A stretch of 5,502 nt of DNA from contig JAGOHQ010000066.1 in NCBI GenBank assembly GCA_017996075.1, positions 1-5,502 of the forward strand. Reading direction: 5' to 3'. The position numbers were made by a program, and so were the translations under genes. The notes beneath the pieces were generated by a model. The model saw only the letters and a list, made by a program, of their open reading frames with translations. It was not told the DNA's origin and searched no databases. The stretch comes from Aliarcobacter sp. Lineage in GTDB: Bacteria; Campylobacterota; Campylobacteria; Campylobacterales; Arcobacteraceae. How positions within the stretch are numbered: position 1 is the first letter of the stretch; the number at the start of each line of letters is the position of its first letter. Shown in pieces: positions 1 to 5,502 of this stretch.

Positions 1-1
1 A

Positions 2-799
2 TTTAATAGTTTACAATTTATGAAGGGTATGATGAGTAGTGCTCAATGGACTGGAGTTATGCTCAAAACTATACTTGATGATATTGGTTTAGAAAAAGAT
101 GCCGTTTGGATGCTAGCAGTTGGAAGTGATAATGCCTCAAATCCTAGAACTATTCCTGTTGAAAAAGCACTTGATGATGTTATGGTAGTATGGGCTCAAA
201 ATGGTGAAGCATTAAGACCTGAGCAAGGATATCCAGTAAGACTTGTTGTTCCAGGTTGGGAAGGAAATTTAAATACTAAATGGTTAAATAGACTTGAATT
301 TAGTGATAAACCTTGGCATGCAAAAGAGGAAACTTCAAAATATACAATGCTTCAAAAAGATGGAAGATCTGTAAGATTTTTTTGGGTAAATGAAGTAAAC
401 TCTGTAATTACAAAACCTTGTCCTGAAAAGCCATGGACGCATCTAAAAGCTGGTGATATGGTAGAAATTGAAGGTCTTGCTTGGAGTGGTCATGGTACGA
501 TTAAAGGTGTTGATATATCTTTTGATGGTGGAAACAATTGGGTTGAAGCGAAACTAAAAGGTTTGGTTTTACCAAAATCATGGACTAGATTTAGTTATAT
601 TTACAAATGGGATGGGAAACCACTATTTTTATCAAGTCGAGCTTACGATGACTTTGGAAATATTCAACCAACTATTGATGAAGAGACAAAAGCTGTTGGT
701 GTAGAGAGTGTTTATCATAGAAATGCAATTGTAACTTGGGAAATAACTTCAAAAGGAGAGTGTAATAATGTTCACATTAGAAAACATCACAAAGCTTAA
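2..799 (+). CDS. soxC: SoxC, sulfane dehydrogenase molybdenum subunit (5' truncated by window)
   Basis: This is the last 265 codons of SoxC, the molybdenum-cofactor subunit of the periplasmic Sox(CD) sulfane dehydrogenase, which oxidises the sulfane sulfur left on SoxY after SoxB has acted. The frame is open from base 2, so the ATG at 20 is internal; SoxC proteins are usually somewhat over 400 residues, and the start, the signal and the molybdenum-ligand cysteine lie upstream. Visible residues 1-105 are the end of the sulfite-oxidase-type Mo domain (WTGV, ALDDVMVVWAQNGE, QGYPVRLVVPGWEG, KWLNRLE). Residues 130-265 fit the dimerisation domain (NSVITKPCP, GLAWSGHG, DISFDGGNNWVEA, QPT, YHRNAIVTWEI). 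The spacing and order of these motifs favour SoxC over SorA/YedY-type sulfite oxidases, and soxD follows directly. The last 10 or so codons overlap soxD, giving an unusual basic tail (VHIRKHHKA). Confidence 0.96.
   Translation, partial: FNSLQFMKGMMSSAQWTGVMLKTILDDIGLEKDAVWMLAVGSDNASNPRTIPVEKALDDVMVVWAQNGEALRPEQGYPVRLVVPGWEGNLNTKWLNRLEFSDKPWHAKEETSKYTMLQKDGRSVRFFWVNEVNSVITKPCPEKPWTHLKAGDMVEIEGLAWSGHGTIKGVDISFDGGNNWVEAKLKGLVLPKSWTRFSYIYKWDGKPLFLSSRAYDDFGNIQPTIDEETKAVGVESVYHRNAIVTWEITSKGECNNVHIRKHHKA
752..770 (+). promoter_or_regulatory. soxD ribosome binding site inside soxC
   Basis: AAAGGAGAG at 752-760 lies 7 bases before the ATG at 768 and inside the soxC coding region. No other plausible in-frame start exists near the signal peptide, so this site fixes the SoxD start and the 32-base overlap with soxC. 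The arrangement suggests coupled translation of the two subunits of one enzyme. Confidence 0.8.
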
Positions 800-1970
800 A
801 GGTACTCTTCTAGCTCTTAGTTTAGCTATTTTAGTTACAGGTTGTAATGAAACAGCATCAAATACAGCTTCAAAAAATGAGTCGTCTGTTGATGGTGCAG
901 TTAAGTATCCAATAAAAGATGGAAAATATACACAATATCATGTAAATACACAAAAGTTAGATGGTTTAAATATTGGAAGAGATGCTACTAAAAAAGAGAT
1001 AGCAGCTTGGAATAAAGATGTAATGTATGAAGGAACAGGTCTTCCTGAATTTGATATGCACGAGGGTGAAGTTGTTTTAGAAGATGGAAAGCCTAAAAAA
1101 GCACAAGGAAGTGTAGAACTTGGAAATGAACTTTATGATGCTCAATGTGTTATGTGTCATGGAGATTTTGGAAGTGGCGGAAAAGGTTATCCAAAGTTAG
1201 CTGGTGGAAGTGTTGAGAGTCTAAAAAATCAAAGATTAAATCCAGCAGATGAAAATCCAAATCCAGAAAACCCAGATAAAACTATAGGTTCATTTTGGCC
1301 ATATGCTAGTACACTTTTTTGGTATATTCAAGAATCAATGCCTTTTAATGCACCAAAGACTTTAACAAATAGTGAAACTTATGCTCTTACTGCATATTTA
1401 TTATCTTTAAATAACATAACTATTGATGGAGAAGAGCTTGATGATGATTATGTTTTAGATAAAGAGAAATTCTTAAAAATAGTTATGCCAAATTCACAAG
1501 GTTTTTATCCAGAAACAAATACACCAAATAATCCAAAAGAAGGTGTAGAAAATATGAAAAAATATCTTTCAAATCCTACTTTATATGGTAAAGGTGAGAG
1601 ATGTATGAAAGATTGTATAAAAGAAGATATAAATAATCTTGTTATGAGAATACAAGATGATTTAACGGCAACTGCAAATGAGCCATTATCAACTTTAAGA
1701 GATTTACCAAAAAATGATAAATCAGCTCAAAAACCAGGGCAAGTAGAGTACGAGAATGCTGGTTGTTCTGCTTGTCATGCAAATGCTGCAATTGGAGCTC
1801 CTGTTTTAGGCGATAAAGATGCTTGGGATAATATTGTTAAGAATGGTATTGATAAAGTTTATTATAACGGAATTAATGGTATAAATAGTATGCCACCTAG
1901 AGGTGGAACTGATTTGAGCGATGATGAACTTAAAAAAATCATTGATTATATGATTCAATCAAGTAAATAA
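768..1970 (+). CDS. soxD: SoxD, diheme cytochrome c subunit of sulfane dehydrogenase
   Basis: This 400-residue protein is the electron-accepting partner of SoxC, passing electrons from the oxidised sulfane sulfur on SoxY to downstream c-type cytochromes. It has two class I cytochrome c domains. Heme site 1 is CVMCH at 127-131, with M191 (SMPF) as the likely sixth ligand. Heme site 2 is CSACH at 333-337, with M375 (SMPPRGG) as likely ligand. The segment GRDATKKEIAAWNKDV (70-85) followed by GTGLP, the run SFWPYASTLFWYI (175-187), and a CMKDC pair at 279-283 are features I recall from SoxD, which makes this more than a generic diheme cytochrome. The N-terminus (residues 1-26) ends in VTGC, a lipobox, so C26 is predicted to be lipidated and followed by a Ser/Asn-rich linker. 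Many described SoxD proteins are soluble, so the anchor is notable. The gene overlaps soxC by 32 bases and its stop is followed immediately by the soxX ribosome binding site. Confidence 0.95.
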   Translation: MFTLENITKLKGTLLALSLAILVTGCNETASNTASKNESSVDGAVKYPIKDGKYTQYHVNTQKLDGLNIGRDATKKEIAAWNKDVMYEGTGLPEFDMHEGEVVLEDGKPKKAQGSVELGNELYDAQCVMCHGDFGSGGKGYPKLAGGSVESLKNQRLNPADENPNPENPDKTIGSFWPYASTLFWYIQESMPFNAPKTLTNSETYALTAYLLSLNNITIDGEELDDDYVLDKEKFLKIVMPNSQGFYPETNTPNNPKEGVENMKKYLSNPTLYGKGERCMKDCIKEDINNLVMRIQDDLTATANEPLSTLRDLPKNDKSAQKPGQVEYENAGCSACHANAAIGAPVLGDKDAWDNIVKNGIDKVYYNGINGINSMPPRGGTDLSDDELKKIIDYMIQSSK

Positions 1971-1980
1971 GGAGAGTATT

Positions 1981-2337
1981 ATGAGTTTAATCAAAAAATG
2001 TGCTACATATCTTGCTTTTAGTTTGCTATTTGTAGTAAATGCTCAAGCAGATAATGCAGAATTGATTAAAAAAGGTGAAAAGATATACAATACAAATACA
2101 AAAGGTAACTGTGTAGCTTGTCATGATGCAAATGGAAAAACTCTAGATGGCCCTGGGACTATGGGACCAAAATTGCAGTATCTTGCAATGTGGCCAGATG
2201 AAGTTTTGTATAATAAAATTTTTGACCCAACAAATCCAGGTGATCCAACAACTGCTATGCCAGCATTTGGAAGAAATGGATGGTTAAGTGATGATGAAAT
2301 AAAAGCAGTTGTTGCTTATTTAAAAACAATAAATTAA
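1981..2337 (+). CDS. soxX: SoxX, monoheme cytochrome c of the SoxAX complex
   Basis: This 118-residue protein is a small periplasmic cytochrome c. Residues 1-23 form a Sec signal peptide with an AQA cleavage site before D24. The heme site is CVACH at 44-48 and the likely methionine ligand is M93 in TAMPAFG, followed by GRNGWLSDDEIKAVVAYL. The combination GNCVACH, GTMGPKL, the D-P-T segment and MPAFGRNG is typical of SoxX and separates it from general cytochrome c-551/552. SoxX pairs with SoxA and takes the electrons released when thiosulfate is joined to the SoxY cysteine. A GGAGAG ribosome binding site at 1971-1976 directly follows the soxD stop. soxX sits apart from soxA here, with soxY and soxZ between them. 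Confidence 0.93.
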   Translation: MSLIKKCATYLAFSLLFVVNAQADNAELIKKGEKIYNTNTKGNCVACHDANGKTLDGPGTMGPKLQYLAMWPDEVLYNKIFDPTNPGDPTTAMPAFGRNGWLSDDEIKAVVAYLKTIN

Positions 2338-2352
2338 AATAAAGGAAGAATT

Positions 2353-2805
2353 ATGTTAAATAGAAGAAATTTTTTAGGTCTAGGTTTAGGTGCTATTGCA
2401 GTTGTTGCAATTCCAAGTAGTTTAAGTGCAGAGGATTTTAGAGCTAGCAAACCAAAAGCTTGGACAGCTACAAAAGTTGATGATGCAGTTAAAGAAATTT
2501 TTGGAACAACTACTACAACTCAAGGTGGTATTACATTAACAGCTCCAGATATTGCTGAAAATGGTGCAGTTATTCCAATCTCTTTTAAAACAGATTTAAA
2601 AGCAAGTAAAATTGCAGTATTCCAAGATGCAAATCCAGAAAGTGCAGTTGCTGTATTTACAACAACTCCTGATATGGTTTTAGATTATGCATTTAGAATT
2701 AAAATGGCAAAAACAGGTACTGTTACAGTAATTGCAGATGTTGGTGGAAAATTACACTCAGTTTCTAAAGAGATAAAAGTTACAATTGGTGGTTGTGGTG
2801 GTTGA
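2353..2805 (+). CDS. soxY: SoxY, sulfur-compound carrier subunit
   Basis: This 150-residue protein is the carrier on which all Sox reactions take place. It ends in GGCGG (146-150), the flexible arm whose C148 carries the sulfur intermediate. The N-terminus NRRNFLGLGLG (3-13) followed by a hydrophobic stretch and LSA at 24-26 is a twin-arginine signal with likely cleavage before E27. The mature part has the expected immunoglobulin-like SoxY pattern: LTAPDIAENGAVIPI, then FTTTPDM, FRIKMAKT and a final strand KVTIGGCGG. The length is normal. SoxY forms a heterodimer with SoxZ, whose gene follows after an unusually long gap for this cluster (74 bases). An AAAGGAAG ribosome binding site at 2341-2348 fixes the start. 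Confidence 0.97.
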   Translation: MLNRRNFLGLGLGAIAVVAIPSSLSAEDFRASKPKAWTATKVDDAVKEIFGTTTTTQGGITLTAPDIAENGAVIPISFKTDLKASKIAVFQDANPESAVAVFTTTPDMVLDYAFRIKMAKTGTVTVIADVGGKLHSVSKEIKVTIGGCGG

Positions 2806-2822
2806 TTTAGTTCGGCTAATCA
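2803..2822 (+). other. Imperfect hairpin across the soxY stop codon
   Basis: TGATTTAG (2803-2810) and CTAATCA (2816-2822) can pair around a TTCGG loop as a 7-bp stem with one bulged T. The 5' arm begins with the soxY TGA stop. There is no T-tract after it, so it is not an intrinsic terminator. It may be a 3'-end processing or stability element, or chance in an AT-rich gap. Confidence 0.3.
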
Positions 2823-2879
2823 TTAAATAAAAGATAAAAAATAGAATAAAAAATTATAAAAATAAAAAAAGGATATAAA

Positions 2880-3188
2880 ATGGCAGGAACAACAAAAATA
2901 AAAGCAAAAATTGATAAAAATGGTGTATGTGAAGTAAAAGCATTAGCAAGTCATGATATGTTAAGTTACCAAGAGGCTGAAAGAGCTAAAAAAGAGGCAA
3001 ACTTTATTACATATTTAGTTGCAAAAGTTGGTGGAAAAGTTGTATACGAAGTATCTTCTAGTCAATTCTTATCAAAAGACCCTTACTTCAAATTTTCATT
3101 TACAGGTGCAAAAGCTGGAGATGATATTGAAATTACTTGGAAAGATTTAAAAGGAAATAGTGATACAACAGTAGAGAAAATCAAATAG
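2880..3188 (+). CDS. soxZ: SoxZ, partner subunit of the SoxYZ carrier
   Basis: This 102-residue protein matches SoxZ in length and pattern. It has a first beta strand (TKIKAKIDKNGVCEVKALASHDM), a central basic insert (QEAERAKKEANFI), the strand ATYLVAKVGGKVVYEV-like segment around 43-58, and the F-typical KDPYFKFSFTGAKAGDDIEITWKDLKG toward the end. It has no signal peptide, as is usual for SoxZ, which is thought to be exported together with SoxY through the Tat system. C17 is its only cysteine and is not a known SoxZ catalytic residue. The start follows a GGAT ribosome binding site at 2871-2874. Its final codons form the 5' arm of the hairpin at 3177-3207. Confidence 0.95.
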   Translation: MAGTTKIKAKIDKNGVCEVKALASHDMLSYQEAERAKKEANFITYLVAKVGGKVVYEVSSSQFLSKDPYFKFSFTGAKAGDDIEITWKDLKGNSDTTVEKIK

Positions 3189-3207
3189 TTTTTAACTATT
3201 TGATTTT
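3177..3207 (+). other. Perfect 14-bp hairpin spanning the soxZ stop, before soxA
   Basis: AAAATCAAATAGTT (3177-3190) is the exact reverse complement of AACTATTTGATTTT (3194-3207), with a TTT loop. The soxZ TAG stop (3186-3188) lies inside the 5' arm, and the soxA ribosome binding site (AAAAGGAGAG, 3212-3221) starts 4 bases after the stem. The stem is A/T-rich and its terminal Ts belong to the 3' arm rather than to a separate tail, so it is at best a weak intrinsic terminator. A ribosome finishing soxZ would melt it, so it could act as a processing or stability stem, or reduce transcription into soxA when soxZ is not translated. Confidence 0.7.
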
Positions 3208-3224
3208 AAATAAAAGGAGAGAAA

Positions 3225-4139
3225 ATGCTTATAAAAATAGTTAAATCTACTACTGTTTTAGCTCTATTTATATCATCTTTAAGTGCTGCAAGCTTTAATG
3301 CTGGTGCAGAAAAAGATAGATTAGAGATGATAAAGTTCTTTGAAGCAAAATTTGAAGACCCAGCAAAAAATAAAGATAGATTTTTTACATATTTCACAGA
3401 AGAAGAACTTGAACAAAAATATGATAAAAATCTAAAACATATGGATTTTAATATTGGAAGCTATGCATATTCAAAAGATGCTAGAAGCCAATATGAAGCA
3501 CTAAAAGAGATGCCACCTTATGAAGATGCTATTGAAAAAGGTGAAGAGTTATATACTAAAAAATTTGCAAATGGTAACTCATTGCAAACTTGTTTCCCTG
3601 ATTTAACAAATGCTGGAACATACCCTTACTATGATAAAAATAAAAAAGAGTTAATCTCTTTAACAAAAGCTGTTAATGATTGTTTAAGAGCAAATGGCGA
3701 AAAAGAGTGGGGAACAAAAAAGGGTCCTATGGCTGAATTTCAAGCTTATTGGGTAAATGAAAGTAAAGAAGCTGGTAAAAAGTTTGATATAAAAATCAAT
3801 AGTAAAGCTGAAAAAGAGGCTTATGAAAGAGGAAAAGAGTACTACTATACTCAAAGAGGATATTTAAAACTATCTTGTGCTACTTGTCATATTCAAGGTT
3901 CTGGACAAAGAGTTAGAAATGAGGTTTTATCACCACTTTTAGGTCAAGTTACACACTTTCCAGTTCTAAGACTTAAATGGACAGATATAGGAACAGTTGA
4001 AAGAAGACTTTCTGGTTGTGTTGTAGATCAAGGTCAAGTTCCACCAAAAGATGAGAGCCAAACTATGATTGAGTTGATATATTTCTTAGCTTATATGTCA
4101 AATGATATGCCAGTTGATGGTCCAGATGTAAGAAAATAA
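3225..4139 (+). CDS. soxA: SoxA, monoheme-type cytochrome c of the SoxAX complex
   Basis: This 304-residue protein is the catalytic subunit of SoxAX, which joins thiosulfate to the SoxY arm cysteine in the periplasm. Residues 1-22 are a Sec signal peptide (cleavage near LSA/A). The C-terminal domain carries one heme site, CATCH at 218-222, followed by IQGSGQRVRNEVLSP. RLSGC at 261-265 provides the conserved arginine and the cysteine (C265) expected to bind the active-site heme as a modified cysteine; the four-residue spacing matches that known for SoxA. The N-terminal domain has no CxxCH. Instead it has C123 (QTCFPD) and C153 (NDCLRANGE), the position where monoheme SoxA proteins carry a disulfide in place of the first heme. 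It follows soxZ after 36 bases with a strong ribosome binding site, and its TAA overlaps the ribosome binding site of the next gene. Confidence 0.95.
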   Translation: MLIKIVKSTTVLALFISSLSAASFNAGAEKDRLEMIKFFEAKFEDPAKNKDRFFTYFTEEELEQKYDKNLKHMDFNIGSYAYSKDARSQYEALKEMPPYEDAIEKGEELYTKKFANGNSLQTCFPDLTNAGTYPYYDKNKKELISLTKAVNDCLRANGEKEWGTKKGPMAEFQAYWVNESKEAGKKFDIKINSKAEKEAYERGKEYYYTQRGYLKLSCATCHIQGSGQRVRNEVLSPLLGQVTHFPVLRLKWTDIGTVERRLSGCVVDQGQVPPKDESQTMIELIYFLAYMSNDMPVDGPDVRK

Positions 4140-4150
4140 AGGATATTAAA

Positions 4151-4573
4151 ATGAAAAATATTTTAAAAATTTCGATATCAGTAGCTCTTTTATCTTTTGG
4201 ACTAAATTTAAGTGCAGCTGAAGATTACTCAAAACTTGATGTTAAAAAAGAGTGTGATGTAAAAACAAATGGACTTGATAAAGTAATTCAAACAGCTGAA
4301 AAATACAATAAAATAGCTATTGAACATGGTGTTGAATTTATGAGATTTGGTATGAAAAATAGCCAATATATTGATGCTTCTAAAGAAGCTATCAAAAGTG
4401 GTGCAAAAGAGATTGAGCTAGTAGATGAAAAAGCTAAACCAACAGGTGAAAAAGTTTCAATTGAATTTGCAACTTGGAGAGCTTGTAGCTTTGCTATTAG
4501 TGCTTTAACACAAGAAGCTCAAGCAAAAAAAACTTGGAAATTAGCTAGTCCTAGTGATGGTTACAAATACTAA
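4151..4573 (+). CDS. Unrecognised small exported protein between soxA and soxB
   Basis: I do not recognise this 140-residue protein. Residues 1-23 form a Sec signal peptide (basic start, hydrophobic core, LSAA before E24), so a mature protein of about 117 residues is expected in the periplasm. It has no CxxCH heme motif, only one histidine (H59), and exactly two cysteines in the mature part, C35 and C112, which could form a disulfide. The sequence looks largely helical, with amphipathic stretches at about 42-68 (LDKVIQTAEKYNKIAIEHG) and 103-127 (SIEFATWRACSFAISALTQ), and a lysine-rich surface. It starts 11 bases after soxA, with AAAGGA (4138-4143) overlapping the soxA stop, so the two are surely co-transcribed. 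Position next to a monoheme soxA suggests an accessory role with SoxAX, comparable to SoxK/SAXB, but no similarity to that family is evident by eye. Existence of the gene is near certain; function is inference. Confidence 0.9.
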   Translation: MKNILKISISVALLSFGLNLSAAEDYSKLDVKKECDVKTNGLDKVIQTAEKYNKIAIEHGVEFMRFGMKNSQYIDASKEAIKSGAKEIELVDEKAKPTGEKVSIEFATWRACSFAISALTQEAQAKKTWKLASPSDGYKY

Positions 4574-4581
4574 AAGTATTT
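4565..4581 (+). other. Short perfect hairpin across the stop of the unknown gene
   Basis: AAATACT (4565-4571) and AGTATTT (4575-4581) are exact reverse complements around an AAA loop, and the TAA stop is at 4571-4573. The stem is short and AT-rich, so it is weak by itself. It lies 13 bases before the much stronger terminator hairpin. Confidence 0.4.
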
Positions 4582-4594
4582 AAAGCTATTTTTT

Positions 4595-4624
4595 AAAAGT
4601 CAAGATTTTATCTTGACTTTTTTT
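4595..4624 (+). terminator. Intrinsic terminator upstream of soxB
   Basis: AAAAGTCAAGAT (4595-4606) pairs perfectly with ATCTTGACTTTT (4610-4621) around a TTT loop, and the run of Ts covers 4618-4624. A 12-bp stem followed directly by a T-tract is the classic rho-independent form. It ends only 24 bases before the soxB start, so it probably lets part of the transcription through, giving less soxB than soxXYZA message, unless soxB has a promoter hidden in this short space. Confidence 0.85.
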
Positions 4625-4648
4625 ATTTATACAGTAAAAGGAATAAAA

Positions 4649-5502
4649 ATGAGTAAATTTAGTCGAAGAGAGTTTGTTTATATGATGGCAATTTTAGGAG
4701 CTGCTCCTGTTTTTGCAAACTCTCATACAAGAATGGTAGAAACTACAAAGAAAATTGAAGATTATTATAAATTAAAACCATTTGGTAATGCAAGATTTAT
4801 ACATATGACAGATAGCCATGCACAGCTTTTACCTGTATATTTTAGAGAACCTAGTGTTAATTTAGGATTTTATGGAAATTTAGGAAAACCACCACATATT
4901 GTTGGTGAAAAATTTTTAGATTATTATGGAATAAAAGGAAATAAAAGATTAGAGTATGCCTTTTCTTGTGTAAATTTTGAAGAACATGCAAAAGTTATGG
5001 GTAAAACAGGTGGTTTTGCACAAATAAAAACAGTAGTTGATTTTTTAAGAGATAGTTTTGGAAAAGATAAAACTCTATTTTTAGATGGTGGAGATACATG
5101 GCAAGGAAGTGCAACAGCTTTATGGACTAGAGGTAAAGATATGGTTGGTGCTTTAAATTTACTTGGAGCCGATATTTGCGTTGGGCATTGGGAATTTACA
5201 TATAAAGCAGAAGAAGTTTTAGAAAATATTAAAGCTTTAAATGCAGAATTTTTAGCTCAAAATATCTTTGTAAAAGAGGACTCTATGATGAATGGAGTTG
5301 AAGCTTTCGATGAAGATAGTGGTCATGCATTTAAACCATATACTATTAAAACTTTAGGAAAAGCAAGAGTTGCAATTATTGGTCAAGCTTTCCCTTATAC
5401 AACAATTGCAAATCCACAAAGATTTATTCCTGATTGGACATTTGGAATAAATGAAAATAGTATGCAAGAGTTAGTTGATAAAATAAAAGATGAAGAGAAA
5501 CC
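4649..5502 (+). CDS. soxB: SoxB, sulfate thiohydrolase (3' truncated by window)
   Basis: The frame is open from the ATG at 4649 to the window end, giving 284 codons of a protein usually near 560-600 residues. SoxB is the di-manganese enzyme that hydrolyses the terminal sulfone from SoxY-bound thiosulfate as sulfate. The N-terminus has a twin-arginine signal (SRREFV at 5-10, hydrophobic core, VFA before N24). TDSHAQLLPVYFREPSVN (54-71) supplies metal-ligand candidates D55 and H57. DGGDTWQGS (146-154) supplies D149. VGHWEFTY (178-185) is the SoxB form of the GNHEFD motif of related 5'-nucleotidases and separates SoxB from ordinary nucleotidases. The C-terminal substrate-binding domain lies mostly outside the window. 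The ribosome binding site AAAAGGA is at 4636-4642. It follows a terminator rather than being tightly joined to its neighbour. Confidence 0.97.
   Translation, partial: MSKFSRREFVYMMAILGAAPVFANSHTRMVETTKKIEDYYKLKPFGNARFIHMTDSHAQLLPVYFREPSVNLGFYGNLGKPPHIVGEKFLDYYGIKGNKRLEYAFSCVNFEEHAKVMGKTGGFAQIKTVVDFLRDSFGKDKTLFLDGGDTWQGSATALWTRGKDMVGALNLLGADICVGHWEFTYKAEEVLENIKALNAEFLAQNIFVKEDSMMNGVEAFDEDSGHAFKPYTIKTLGKARVAIIGQAFPYTTIANPQRFIPDWTFGINENSMQELVDKIKDEEK

Noticed and set aside
20..22. ATG at 20 as the soxC start
   Set aside because: The frame is open upstream to the window edge and the protein would lack most of the Mo domain, so this methionine is internal.
2509..2523. ACAACTAC-type short repeat in soxY encoding a run of threonines
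   Set aside because: It is a short low-complexity loop of a normal SoxY with no frame effect and no copies elsewhere in the window.
3206..3397. 63-residue open frame on the minus strand
   Set aside because: It lies opposite the soxA start and signal peptide, has no ribosome binding site of note and no recognisable domain; it is a shadow of soxA.
4613..4633. Possible soxB promoter with TTGACT (4613-4618) and TATACA (4628-4633)
   Set aside because: The spacer is only 9 bases, the TTGACT is part of the terminator stem, and transcription would begin at or inside the soxB ribosome binding site.
4649..5502. SoxB as a general 5'-nucleotidase
   Set aside because: The family is shared, but the HAQLLPVYFREPSVN and GHWEFTY motifs and the sox neighbourhood identify SoxB.

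Overview
This AT-rich window holds most of a thiosulfate-oxidising Sox gene cluster, all on the + strand. The order is soxC (3' part), soxD, soxX, soxY, soxZ, soxA, an unrecognised small exported protein, and soxB (5' part). The low GC, the A-rich spacers, the strong AAGGAG-type ribosome binding sites and the protein sequences suggest a member of the Campylobacterota, most like the Arcobacter group. That placement is inferred from composition and remembered similarity, not from a search.

Layout: 1-799 is the C-terminal two thirds of SoxC, the molybdenum sulfane dehydrogenase subunit. It overlaps soxD (768-1970), a diheme cytochrome c with a lipoprotein-type signal. soxX (1981-2337) encodes a monoheme cytochrome and soxY (2353-2805) the sulfur carrier ending in GGCGG. 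A 74-base A-rich gap leads to soxZ (2880-3188), the carrier partner. A perfect 14-bp hairpin spans the soxZ stop. soxA (3225-4139) is a monoheme SoxA with the CATCH heme site and an RLSGC active-site cysteine. An unrecognised 140-residue secreted protein follows 11 bases later (4151-4573). A strong intrinsic terminator (4595-4624) separates it from soxB (4649 onward, running off the window).

How they work together, from the established Sox pathway: SoxAX attaches thiosulfate to the cysteine at the end of the SoxY arm in SoxYZ, SoxB hydrolyses off the terminal sulfone as sulfate, and SoxCD oxidises the remaining sulfane sulfur. With soxCD present, complete oxidation to sulfate without obligatory sulfur storage is expected. 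All products act in the periplasm. SoxY and SoxB carry twin-arginine signals, SoxA, SoxX and the unknown protein carry Sec-type signals, and SoxZ has none and presumably leaves with SoxY.

The points most worth a second look are the unknown protein between soxA and soxB (possibly a SoxAX accessory subunit), the terminator placed directly before soxB, the hairpins built across stop codons, and the predicted lipid anchor on SoxD. No promoter, RNA gene, mobile element or CRISPR array was seen.
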